Shown here piece by piece: positions 11,637 to 21,497 of a stretch of DNA of 64,000 nucleotides. Source of the stretch: Meandrina meandrites (lineage: Eukaryota > Cnidaria > Anthozoa > Scleractinia > Meandrinidae); assembly GCA_963693305.1 (NCBI GenBank), contig OY855908.1, forward strand, positions 24,826,493 to 24,890,492, read 5' to 3'. The position numbers and the translations under genes were made by a program. The notes under the pieces were generated by a model, which worked only from the letters and a program-made list of their open reading frames with translations, made no database searches and was not told the DNA's origin. The first letter of the stretch is position 1, and each line of letters opens with the position of its first letter.

Positions 11637-12391
11637 ATGACTTGATGCACCCGAGTCGATAACCCATGGACTATAGGCTGATTACGTGGACAATCACGGC
11701 GAACATGGCCCACAGTACCGCATCTAAAACATGTTGGCTGATCGCGTGGCGTATCTCTCCCGAAGGCCCCCGTCAGTGCTGACTCAGCTTCTAATAACTG
11801 ACCGGATAGCTCAGATTGCTTCATTTCTTCGTGAATGAGTGCTTGCTGGACATAATCCAGGCTAACTCCATCCATTCTAGCTTCGATAGCGGTGACAAGG
11901 GTTGCGAAACTTCTTGGTAAACTTCCTAATAAAGTCACAACTTGATCCTCCTCGGAAATGGGCGCCCCAATTGCTGCTAGTTTATCGGTGATGTCCTTCA
12001 TGTGCTTCAAATGTTGTTCCACCGATGTACCCTCTTTCATCTCGGAACGAAAATACTGCTTCTTTAAAAATAGTTTGTTCGCGAGTGTCTCTCGTTCAAA
12101 ATGTTTCCTTAACGCATCCCACGCTTGCTTCGGTTCTTCGCTTGAGGTGATCAAGTAAAGCTGAGCACTATCAATCGCCAACGCAATTGTCGAGAACGCT
12201 TTTTGTAGCCTCGATCGAAAAAGGGCTTGCACCGTTGTCGTGGCGTCGTCTACAAGGACTTCTGATCCATCTACCAAGCCCCATAATCCTTTCGCCAGCA
12301 GTAAATGTTTCATTTGAAATTTCCAAGTGTTCCAGTTGCTTCCATTGAGTTTGTCGATCGACCACTTTTCCTCCATGTTTGATTCGCGCAA
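11633..12391 (-). CDS. Copia gag (capsid and nucleocapsid)
   Basis: 252 codons. The N-terminal KLNGSNWNTWKFQMKHLL and LWGLVDG segments are the typical Copia gag start, followed by a UBN2-like helical region (AWDALRKHFERE). Near the C-terminus CFRCGTVGHVRRDC is a CX2CX4HX4C zinc knuckle. A second in-frame ATG lies five codons downstream and may be the real start. The frame runs past the expected gag/protease junction into about 12 out-of-frame residues before its stop, which supports a frameshift at the junction. Confidence 0.88.
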   Translation of the reverse strand: MRESNMEEKWSIDKLNGSNWNTWKFQMKHLLLAKGLWGLVDGSEVLVDDATTTVQALFRSRLQKAFSTIALAIDSAQLYLITSSEEPKQAWDALRKHFERETLANKLFLKKQYFRSEMKEGTSVEQHLKHMKDITDKLAAIGAPISEEDQVVTLLGSLPRSFATLVTAIEARMDGVSLDYVQQALIHEEMKQSELSGQLLEAESALTGAFGRDTPRDQPTCFRCGTVGHVRRDCPRNQPIVHGLSTRVHQVI

Positions 12392-12506
12392 CCGTTTAAA
12401 AATAAATCCGTCACAAATTCAAAAGCCCGCTCGATCCTACGCTCGAAAATCCAATCGATCACAAACGCTGATCATCTCAATTTCAACTCGACCAAACCAC
12501 ACTCTC

Positions 12507-12520
12507 CTGGGCCCATAACC
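12507..12520 (-). promoter_or_regulatory. Copia primer binding site for the initiator tRNA-Met anticodon region
   Basis: CTGGGCCCATAACC on the plus strand is identical to the anticodon stem-loop of eukaryotic initiator tRNA-Met, so the element's sense strand is complementary to it. It directly abuts the 5' LTR. Drosophila copia is known to prime from an internally cleaved initiator tRNA fragment of this region rather than the tRNA 3' end. Confidence 0.8.
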
Positions 12521-12737
12521 TAATGTTTTTACAGCGTCGAACAACTTTTTTTCGAAAACCGTTATACACTAAAAGGAAAATTACAACACATATATAAATG
12601 CTAATTTGAACGGAAAAAACAATTGTTGGATAACAAAAGGGAAAAACGCCTTAACCAATGATAAACTGAATTAACAATTCCTGTGAAATATATTACAATT
12701 TAAATAACAATCGTCAAACACTTTCGGAATAACAACA
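12521..12737 (-). repeat. Copia 5' LTR
   Basis: 217 bp, two substitutions from 8356-8572. It is followed by ATACT at 12738-12742. It should carry the element promoter and the polyadenylation signal. Confidence 0.92.
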
Positions 12738-12742
12738 ATACT

Positions 12743-12835
12743 CAGGCTTACTGGAGTACTGTTTAGGCTAACCAGAGAGCTATTAAGGCTAACCAGTGTG
12801 CTATTCAGATTAACTGGAATGCCTCTCATGACTTG
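12743..12835 (-). repeat. 21-bp minisatellite, right fragment
   Basis: Four degenerate 21-bp units continue the array broken at 8350. On the minus strand they read as heptapeptides (IPVNLNS, TLVSLNS, SLVSLNS, TPVSLSI). Whether this was ever translated is unknown. Confidence 0.6.
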
Positions 12836-14176
12836 TTGGCTTGCACTTTGTCAAGACCCAAGTTTTCTTTTTGGAAATTAGCAATGTAGTAGCTGTAAAT
12901 TTGATTTAAATAAACTCCATATTAGTTTTTGTTGACAACTTGCTCTACGAGAAAACCAAACAAAGATTTCTGTAATATTTTGTTTTGAGATGAACAGATT
13001 ACAAAAATTCAGCTTTAGGGTCCAAAACATTTAATAATCTGACATTTTTCTCCAATGATTATTGAAAGTAAGGGTGCAAAGAAAATTGATTTCTTCCTTG
13101 CCTGACTCAGGTAGACTGGGCAAGGTGAAACCATTATATGCTTATCCAAAGACTGATGTTTCTCCGGAAACAACAACAAAGTAAAAAATCCATAAATATC
13201 ATTTTTGTATCTAGCAAGTGTAAAAAATTATTGGATCCAATAGCCCAACATGAAAGCAGTCAGTTTTTTGTTTCACACACTAAAAAGGCCATTTAATTTT
13301 AATATACAGTTTGCATGTTGGAAAGATAGCAATTTCACCAAAATAAATAGTTTTTGTTTGTTTTGTTTCTATTTAAAGGTGACTCGAAGACTTTGCAATG
13401 ACATTCCTCTTAAGTCAACTTGAAAATGGACTCAAATATACACATTTTGTTAATGTAATAAAATTGTCACAATTGATTCCCACATGTTGCCAGTTTAAAC
13501 CTGAACATACTTTAGTGACCTTCATAGCTATTTATGTAATATGAACCCAGCCTCAAGAGTTCTCATGGGCCCGATGAGGATAAGTAAGTAATTATGTAAT
13601 ATGGGCATCCCAGAACCCAATTAGGCTACATGTGAATACTGGCACTTTATTACATGCAAGTTTTAAAACCATTCTGGGGCTTGTGACAAAAATATTTTGT
13701 TCCAATAAAAATAATGAAATTACAGACAATTTACATAATTATTATCACAGACCATAAAGTTTACTCCAGGTTAAGTAAAGACGTCAAGTTTTTTTGCAGC
13801 ACAGGCTAAAGTGTCTTCAATAGTTTAATGGCAGTCTAATTAAAATGTGTGGTTCCAAATAATATTCATACCTCCCCCAAGGATGGTTCTTTGCTTTGGA
13901 CCCTCCTACCCCCTGGAATTTCCAGTATAGCTTCATATTTTCTTTTAAAACCTTGGGTTATTGAGATCACCCCCTTACCCTCCCTCCCCCTTCGGAATTT
14001 CCAATGACCATCTCCTTGGCGTGGGTATGGATATTTTCTGGAACTGCACAATGTAGGTATTTGCTTATAAAAGTAAGCTGCAGATTGGTTCACCTTAATC
14101 TATTTTGTTAACCTTTTCACATTCACCTGTTTTCTGTGGGATATATAATTATATATTGTTTTTACCGGTTTCACTT

Positions 14177-14177
<1 letters not shown>
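12836..14177. other. Intron sequence, nothing recognised
   Basis: Remainder of the OGFOD2-like intron. It contains G/C-run-rich sequence at 13866-14060 resembling a decayed MITE, but no paired ends could be assigned. Confidence 0.4.
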
Positions 14178-14217
<40 letters not shown>

Positions 14218-14237
14218 TATTATTATTATTATATTAA
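14178..14237. repeat. (AAT)n/(ATT)n microsatellite, self-complementary
   Basis: A run of AAT triplets switches directly to ATT triplets, so the whole tract can fold on itself. Confidence 0.85.
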
Positions 14238-14423
14238 TATAAATTTCTATAGCATTACATCTACTAAAAATCTGTAGAGGTTTATATTAGTTATAACAAA
14301 ATAAAAAGTTATATAATAATGCTGTAAGATAAAACCTATAAATTTACGCAATATGAGAAAAATAAAAAAAATAATAAAACTAAAAAAAATAAGCACATGA
14401 CATCACTGTGCAAAGTATTTTAC

Positions 14424-14682
14424 CTGCCTCATGTCACCAAAGAACAGTTCTCCTCCACTAAAATCCTTTCCTAGTGACACATTTAAAGTGACCTCAGCAT
14501 TATCATAATGATAACTAAGATCTGAATCTTCTCCTATCTTGTAATGTACAGTGAATGCCTTGTGAGAGTCCAGAGAATCACCCCACATTCAGGATACAGT
14601 AATCTGGTGATTGGCATCAGGTAGTTTGTTCTTAGAGGTGCGAAAAACCCCTCATCAAAGCCAAGCTCATTAAGCAAGAATG
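14424..14682 (-). CDS. OGFOD2: OGFOD2-like oxygenase, penultimate exon (frame broken by a G-run)
   Basis: From an acceptor at 14683-14684 to a GTAAAA donor at 14423. The peptide has FLLNELGFDEGFFAPLRTNY, a LLYPEC segment, then SLDSHKAFTVHYKIGED, LSYHYDNAEVTLNVSLGKDF and GGELFFGDMRQ. These match animal OGFOD2 in order, with HYD the iron-binding HxD motif. The first and second parts are in different frames: the switch falls in a run of four G on the minus strand (about 14582-14585) where the family pattern needs one more base. This is either an assembly or sequencing indel or a real mutation. Upstream exons, which should encode the N-terminal half, were not found to the right, so the gene may be truncated or have very long introns. 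Confidence 0.8.
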
Positions 14683-14703
14683 CTTGAATATTAGAATCAA
14701 ATG

Positions 14704-15195
14704 TCAAAAGTATGTATCAGTGGAAAATTTAAAACAATTCAGATATCTAATGGTAGTCGATTTTGGGAAACATTTTAACAAGAAGATTAACGAAATAAAA
14801 GTTACTTGACCTTTCGACGACTTCAGGCCGTCATTACCGAAAGTGAAATGTGAAAAAATTAACATAAGATATATATACAAAAATAGGCGCGTGAAAAAGA
14901 AATACATAATTCCATAAAGCATGATAAGCGCGAATTAAACAAAACGTTTCGCGGGGATAGAGTCCGCTTGAGTGTTCAGTTTCGGTCTTTTCTTTCGAAT
15001 GAATAGCATTTCGAAAATTAAGCACTCAATTAGCTTACTTCGGCATTTCTTAAGAATAGTGAAGTTGTCACGGAGGTTGGAGGGTTTAAAACTGTGTTCG
15101 TCCTTTAGGTATTTTCCAATTACAGAATGTTTGTGCTCCTCGACAAGTTGATGTAGATGGCGGCGTGTGTAGCCAATATAATTTGTATCGCACAT
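14704..15195 (-). pseudogene. Penelope-like retroelement 3' fragment with GIY-YIG endonuclease
   Basis: The frame at 14935-15195 encodes a GIY-YIG-type module: CDTNYIGYTRRHLHQLVEEH gives the N-T-x-Y-I-G-Y and R residues, then HSVIGKYLKDEH, ILKKC and an FIRKKRPKLN tail. This arrangement is typical of the C-terminal endonuclease of Penelope-like elements in cnidarians. The reverse transcriptase is absent and the frame closes upstream, so this is a 5'-truncated relic. The 3' untranslated part continues to about 14704, just upstream of the OGFOD2-like exon. Confidence 0.75.
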
Positions 15196-15199
15196 TTAA

Positions 15200-15645
15200 C
15201 GGCATTTAAGAGCGAATGTCTGCAAGAATCAAACAAAATCGGAAAATAGCGGCAAAAGTGTGAAAACTCAAAATTGCTCAAACACTGACTGTTAGTAGTC
15301 CATAATGAGTTATTCATCGCCATGCAATTCATTTGTCAAATAACTTTTTCTTTCGGCAGGAAATGGCGATCATAAATTTCAAGGCCAGACACGGGAAAAT
15401 TCGACTTGAAAATTAGCGGTTTTTAAGCAAACCACTTGTCTTTACTATAAAACCTGAAGACATCCACTTGTTATCAGCTCATTCTACATCTCTTCCAGAT
15501 TTTATTCTATAATTTCTATGAAGTTTAAATAAATTCATTGCACTAAGAGAGATCTGAAAGAAATCCCACTCTTTCTCTATGGAAATGACAAAGTAAATTT
15601 AAGAAATTATTTACCATACTACCTTTATATCAAATAAACTGATAT
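15200..15645 (+). repeat. Inverted repeat partner of 20575-20990
   Basis: Matches the reverse complement of 20575-20990 over about 400 bp with scattered differences. Shared landmarks include CGAATTTTCCCGTGTCTGGC and the CCACTTGTTATCAGCT region. The unit abuts the Penelope relic. It is a dispersed repeat of unknown class. Confidence 0.75.
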
Positions 15646-16356
15646 TTTGGAAATAAAGTCAAGAAGAAATGGTCTTTCAATTGATGTCACCTTTTGTCTG
15701 GGGAAGTTAAATCGTTCTCTCTGAGAAAGCGCTAAAAATCACGAAATCGAGCAAATAAGAGATTGCGTGACAGACGTGACAAAGTTGGAAATTGTGATTT
15801 TCGGATATTTTAGCCAAAACTCGATAAAAATAAACTGATTTCATTGCTGTTCATGAAACAACATCATTTTCTTTTGAGAATCTACGTTTTTTGCTTCTTA
15901 TATCAATCTACCGACCATACCCATGTATATAAGCAAATTTATACTCCACAGTGGTGGTAGAATTTATGTACACACAGTCAAGACATTTAAATGTCCACTG
16001 GGGGACTGATAAATAGCGAATGGAAGTTTTAGCGAACAAACAAAGTATCCTTTCCAAATTTAAAAACAAACTCAAAGAAGGGGCCGTCCCTTCTGTTACT
16101 GGTGGCGTGAGACAAGAAAATGGTTCATTACACTTTGTAATATACCGGTAGTTATACATCTTAAGCCTGTTCCAGGCGTTCGATAGGCTGGGGAGCAGCA
16201 CGAAATTCTTTGGATATCCTTGCTATTTGCATGTAATGGTAAACTTACGTAGTTTCGTTGTTTTCTACCATTCATGGTCAGTTAAACAATCTTTCAGCTA
16301 GGAGCCACTTTCCATGCACATTAAGGGTGTAACAAGGGAGCCACCGACTATATATG
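15646..16356. other. Nothing recognised
   Basis: No gene or repeat ends were identified. A 97-codon minus-strand frame (15908-16201) has no recognisable family. Confidence 0.35.
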
Positions 16357-17104
16357 TTTAGTATAATTTCCACAGGTGAATTCAATTCTGATTGGTCGAG
16401 AAGCTCGCACTATGACGCTATATTTACCGCGCTAGGCGGTGAATGTAGCATCTCAAGGCTTGGCTACTAAGCCATGCCACGTTTGCCATCCAGGCCAGTG
16501 AACATGGCGGCATTTGCTGAATGAAAATTTCTCTCATTTAAAAGAAATCACTCCAAGTCCTGGATATTTAAAATATTGGGAATTTTTCAAATTAACTACC
16601 AAGGCTTTTGGACCGGAAATATTTTCAAGAGATGGTTTTCAAACATTCGAATTGATCGTAAACATGGTGGTTTTGGAGATTGCACGCGGCCGTGTACTCA
16701 GTCAGATCGACTGGCAAAACATTATTTAGTTCTCTTCTCACTGGAGCTCGTAATTTCGAGGGGATTCACAGAATTGTTCAGAAGTCACCAACGATTAAAC
16801 AAAGGTACCAGATGTATCTATCTTTTTCGTAGTGTTTGTTTTGTTCCGTTTTATTGCTAAAACCTGAGTGAAAATTACGATTTCAATCGAAGAATTAAAC
16901 TGGTTTACACGTATGCAAGCGAGCACTTGTGTTTGTTGTTTTCGTGTTTTCTATTATTATTTTTCAGTTTTTGATATTCACCTCTGAAAATTATACTAAA
17001 ACAATTATTCGCCTCAGGCTCAGTGATTATTGTTGAATAATCCCCTCGACTTCGTCTCGGGGATTATTCATCAATAATCACTTCGCCTTCGGCGAATAAT
17101 TGTT
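16357..17104. mobile_element. TIR element with a terminal hairpin at one end only
   Basis: TTTAGTATAATTTCCACAGG at 16357 is the inverted partner of the CCTCTGAAAATTATACTAAA end at about 17000. Directly outside the right TIR lies a 105-bp near-perfect hairpin (17000-17104) running from AACAATTATTCGCC to GGCGAATAATTGTT. A related element with the mirrored arrangement lies at 27085-28180. The interior contains a short frame (16514-16729) of no known family. Confidence 0.65.
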
Positions 17105-18591
17105 AAATATCGATTCATATGGTAGAGAAAACCCTACAACTGAAATTTGAGAGCAAAGATGGATTTTTCCATCTGACTGTAATTATGAGACATCTTTTGA
17201 TATGGCAGATGTATCCCAAACCTGCAAAAATGAAATCAACTTCCAATCTGCCAAAGCCCCCTTAATGGTAAATAAACTTCTTGGGTTTTATGTAAGAATT
17301 TCTGGGAAGCCCCTGCGTGTTGTGCTATCTTTGGTTTTTAACTGATTAATATGACTCTCACTGAAAAGTATTCAGTGGTTTTTGCCCGACGTAGGATCGT
17401 TTTCACTCAAAATGGACCAAACAGTTGTGGATCAAACATTTGCTTATTAATTTATTAATGCTACCCAAGTGACACGCGAAATACTCAAAGATTAGTTTAT
17501 TTATAATTTATTCATGTTATGAGTGACACGCAAGATGCTATCAGGGGCGTTACATAGCCAGCTTTTTCAAGAGTTGTAGGCCTGTTTAACCGAGCCTCCT
17601 TTCGGGGATCCGGGAGTATGCTTCCTCGGGGAAGGTTTTTTTTCTTCAGATAAAGACCGTTGAAAAGGTGACTGTTTTCCTTCACTTTTGTCGAACCATT
17701 GTGCATTTGACGGCAGTCACTTGGCTCCCGAGTTTTCGCCCGTGAGATAAGCCTTGAAAGGGTACTTGCGAGATATATTACCGGTAAGTGATACGTTAAA
17801 ATTGAATTGATTTCCATTTCATTTTTCTTAAAAGTGCTGAACCTGAATTGTTTTACTTGCACATTTTAAAAATACGTTGCTGAAAATATTGCCGGCCTAC
17901 CCTGGCTAATTTTTGTACTGGCCTGTACGTTGGCTACGTCGCTACGCCGCAAGCTAGCCTTTGTTTAAAAACAGTCTACTAGGTATACCATGTCTACGTA
18001 TCATAATGGATGTAAAGAATTAAGCGGGAGGTTGGACAAGCAGCTTCCTCCATTCCATCCTCGGAGATCCAGGGGCAGTTAGTGGGGGCGAAACGAATTA
18101 AACCGGGCAGAAATCGCAGCGGCAGAAGTTTTAAGTCTGAAAGACTCTAGCTTTTATCTTACCTATTACAGGAGCATTCTGTTTTGATTATACTCTGAAA
18201 AGAGCACAATAACCCCATTGCAGTGAGTACACAGCGCGTGAGATGTGCGGCAAGGCCGTGGGAAAATCCAAAAATAAGGAGGGATACTTGTTTAGAATTA
18301 GTAACCATAACAACGATGACAAGTTGTTCAGTTTTAGTAATAAATATATATTAAGAACTAGCAACTTTCTAAAATTAGTGATAGTATTAATAAATTACTT
18401 ATTAGCTCACAAAGGCATCCACATAACACAACATCCAAGTGAAAGAAATGATATAAACTGGGTACACTTTGCACGCAAAACGGAGGGAAAGCTTTAATAA
18501 AAATCAAACGCTAATATATATATATATTTTTTTTTCACAGAAAGTTAATGAATGGCAAATTCATGTGTAGCAATAAGATCTTTTTATTTTT
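17105..18591. other. Nothing recognised
   Basis: Frames of 116 codons (minus, 17512-17862) and 84 codons (plus, 18243-18497) are present but match no family I know and lack coding hallmarks. A short (TA)n tract lies near 18511-18526. Confidence 0.35.
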
Positions 18592-20545
18592 AGCGGAGCT
18601 CCCGCGGGCGGCGAAGGCGCCCGCGGGCGGAGCTCCATACCCATAGAAAATGGGAAATCCATCAAGCCAAGACAATTTGGTGGTCGCCCGCGTACGTACG
18701 TACGCACGGATTAGGCCTGGGACTAGTTTATCTTTGTCCTTGATTTGGAGTCCTTCTTAGGCAAAAAGTAACACAAAAACATTTTTTGGTTTGTTGAGAG
18801 TTAACTAAATGTCATGGAAACTTGTAAGAACACTGTATTACTTCAGCGCTTTTTTTTTTCTCATGTTTTCTCATGATCTGGACATTTCATTTCAACTTAA
18901 ACGAAGTGGTTGTGTGAAAAGGCGGCAAATAATTGGTACGTTGTTCACTTTTTAACCTGAATGAAAGATGCGAAGAAAGATCAAAGCATGCTGGAAAACA
19001 TAGTTCTTCGTGAATATTTCTCGCTCTATTTACTCATCTACATCATGAAAACCCATGCCAAATGATTTAGGACAACCTCTTTACGGGAAGATCCGAAATA
19101 ATTGCCGACTTGAACATGATATACATCGGACAACACCGAGAGTTGAAGCACTGAGCTGACATTGAGCTAAAATAAAAGTGAGTTCAGAGCCGGTGAAGTT
19201 CACTAAGTGATGGATAAAAGACTGTTAACAGCTACACCGAAAGGAAAGGAGAGATCAATCTTCGCTGACAATTCAAAACATGTATATGCCGCTGGTGTTG
19301 GAGTAAGCCGTACAACGAGTGCCGTTTTCGTTTCTGATATATATTGTGCTGGTTTGAAATTTTTGCCCTGCAGAATTTACAAGCCTTCCCCAAACTTGAG
19401 GTAACAAACGTAAATGTATATATGCAGTAAGCATAAGTTCGATTTTATTGTGAGAATCTGTTTATACTATACTTCATTTATGAACGAATTTGAAGTAGTG
19501 TCGGTTTTCAGATCTTCCCGTATAATTCAATTAATAATTACAAACTACACGTAGAGTATGGTCCATGAGGTCCTTGGTCCGCGACTTTTTCGAATATGAT
19601 TTAATATTTCCGTGATAACTAAAATTCGGTAAAAAATGAATGTTTCCAATGATTTATTGATTATTCTTCTTCAATATGGCAAATTTTCAGCTTTTTACTT
19701 TCGGTTTACGGTGCGGAATTCATGCTTGTCGACAGACAGGTCAAATTGCCTTTCTTGAAATTTCAACTTTTCGCTGCTCCGTGAATTAGATGGTCGCGTT
19801 TACTAAGCTAGTGCACAGATAAAACGCAACGGGAAAACGACTATTGACAATTATAACTTTTACTCGCGGACCAAGGGCCACATACTGTACAGAAAAATCC
19901 TGCGAAACAAAACCGAGTAAAACTACTCAGCGATTCTGCACACCAATATATATTTAAGCGATCTATTATCCAACCGCTCTTTTTTTGTACTCGCTTGCAT
20001 TTGTTTTGTTTCTCTTATCAGCGAGTGTGTTGAAATCTTAAACCAATATTTCGCCGATTTCGTTGCGAGTTACCTGTGCTTGGCTGAGCAAGTTCAGACT
20101 TAACCTTCCGCGTATTTGCTTACCAGAAATGAAGAAAATTGAATCAGTTCTCTGCATAAAATTCTATAAGTTTTTTAGCAAGTCGTACGGTAAAACAGAA
20201 TTAGTTAATCATGCAACCAAACTGCAACGAAAAGAACACGGTTCAAAACAGTCAAAACAACATTGTAAGCTTATTCCAAGTTAGCGTGCACCACTTTCCA
20301 AATCACAAACTGCCACAATTCTTACACAAAATCTGCTTTAAAATGACTTACAAAACCGGCACCATCAATTTGCAGAGTTTGTTTTCCGCCGTGAGTTTTG
20401 TTTGCCGTAGCGTGAGTTCACTTTGTTTACTGTGTTTAGCAGCGAGTTTACTTGGTTTGTTTTGCCGTATTTTTGTTTTTGCCTTGAGTTATTTTTTTAT
20501 GCCCTAACTGTTTTGCAGTAAGTCAAAGCAAGACCAAGGTCATAA
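18592..20545. mobile_element. AGCGGAGCTC repeat family, copy 1 (right end lost)
   Basis: Begins AGCGGAGCTCCCGCGGGC and forms a GC-rich hairpin. It is colinear with 41337-43544 through most of its length. The shared right tip GGGAGCTCCGCT is missing here. An internal segment at 19207-19401 ends PCRIYKPSPN followed by a GAG-GTAACA splice-donor-like junction, conserved in copy 2. A 332-bp MITE (19555-19886) is inserted relative to copy 2. Confidence 0.65.
19555..19886. mobile_element. MITE inside repeat copy 1
   Basis: Inverted ends share TTGGTCCGCGA just inside AGTATG, and copy 2 lacks the segment at the equivalent position (about 42470-42600). No coding capacity. Confidence 0.6.
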
Positions 20546-20574
20546 AGGTTTATTAGGTTTAAGGTTTATTATTT

Positions 20575-20990
20575 GATATGAAGGTAGTATGGTAAATAAT
20601 TTCTTAAATTTACTTTGTCATTTCCATAGAGAAAGAGTGGGATTTCTTTCAGATCTCTCTTAGTGTCTTGAATTTATTTAAACTTCATAGAAATTATAGA
20701 ATAAAATCTGGAAAAGATGTAGAATAAGCTGATAACAAGTGGATGTCTTCAGGTTTTATAGTAAAGGCAAGTGGTTTGCTTAAAAACCGCTAATTTTCAA
20801 GTCGAATTTTCCCGTGTCTGGCCTTGAAATTTATGATCGCCATTTCCTGCCGAAAGAAAAAGTTATTTGACAAATGAATTGCATGGCGATGAATAACTCA
20901 TTATGGCCTACTGACAGCCAAAGTTTGAGCGATTTTGAAATTTTGAAGTTTGCCACTCAATGTCTGATTTTTGTGGAAACGTGCTCTTAA
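20575..20990 (-). repeat. Inverted repeat partner of 15200-15645
   Basis: Reverse-complement match to the earlier copy over about 400 bp, lying 4.9 kb away. Confidence 0.75.
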
Positions 20991-20997
20991 ATACTTT

Positions 20998-21130
20998 TCT
21001 TCAAATCATTGCTCAGCCTCCCGAATCTTTCATTCGATCGATCTCAGCACAGGCGGATCCAGAATTTTTTTAAAGGGCCGTCCAAACTTGGCTCAAAGTT
21101 CTTGTCCACGGCTGAAAGTGCTTTACCTCG
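20998..21130. repeat. Dispersed repeat shared with 33050-33210
   Basis: Both copies share ATTGCTCAGCCTCCCGAATC, GGGCCGTCCAAAC and GTTCTTGTCC in order. The 33-kb copy carries an extra 29 bp. Confidence 0.6.
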
Positions 21131-21214
21131 TTTAAATATCCCTGAAAGTCAAATGACTCCGTTTCCACCCCTGATATTGATATGCCATCTTCACCTTCTT
21201 GAACGTTTGAAAAG

Positions 21215-21497
21215 GTGGTGGCAAACGAGGACACAACGTTGCGGACACATTGCTGCGGACACAAATGTTTCCCCGTTTGCCCGTGCGCGCAACATTTGTT
21301 GCGGACACAAATTTTGTGTCCGAGACACAAAAAATGTTCTGATTTTTGTCAGAAACATTTTGTGTCCGCAACAAATGCTTCCCCGTTTGCGCGGCATGGA
21401 CACAAAACAAATGTTTTGTATCCCGCTCGTTTGCCCACTCAGGAAACATCATGAGCAACAATGTGTCCGCAACATTTGTGTCCTCGTTTGCCACCAC
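21215..21497. mobile_element. MITE packed with GGACACAA motifs
   Basis: The ends are inverted copies of GTGGTGGCAAACGAGG. The interior repeats TTGCGGACACAA and CCCCGTTTGCC motifs in both orientations around a central hairpin (about 21318-21365). The half to the right of about 21425 is also present at 29960-30029. Confidence 0.65.

Larger units (their letters stand above)
8356..12737 (-). mobile_element. Ty1/Copia LTR retrotransposon, near-complete
   Basis: A 4382-bp element read on the minus strand. It has 217-bp LTRs at both ends differing at only two positions, a 5-bp ATACT duplication at 8351-8355 and 12738-12742, an internal tRNA primer site, a polypurine tract, gag, and pol in Copia order (protease, integrase, reverse transcriptase, RNase H). 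Two defects were found: gag and pol are in different frames at their junction, and there is an in-frame stop in the reverse transcriptase region. High LTR identity indicates a recent insertion. It sits in the OGFOD2-like intron in the same orientation as that gene. Confidence 0.93.
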
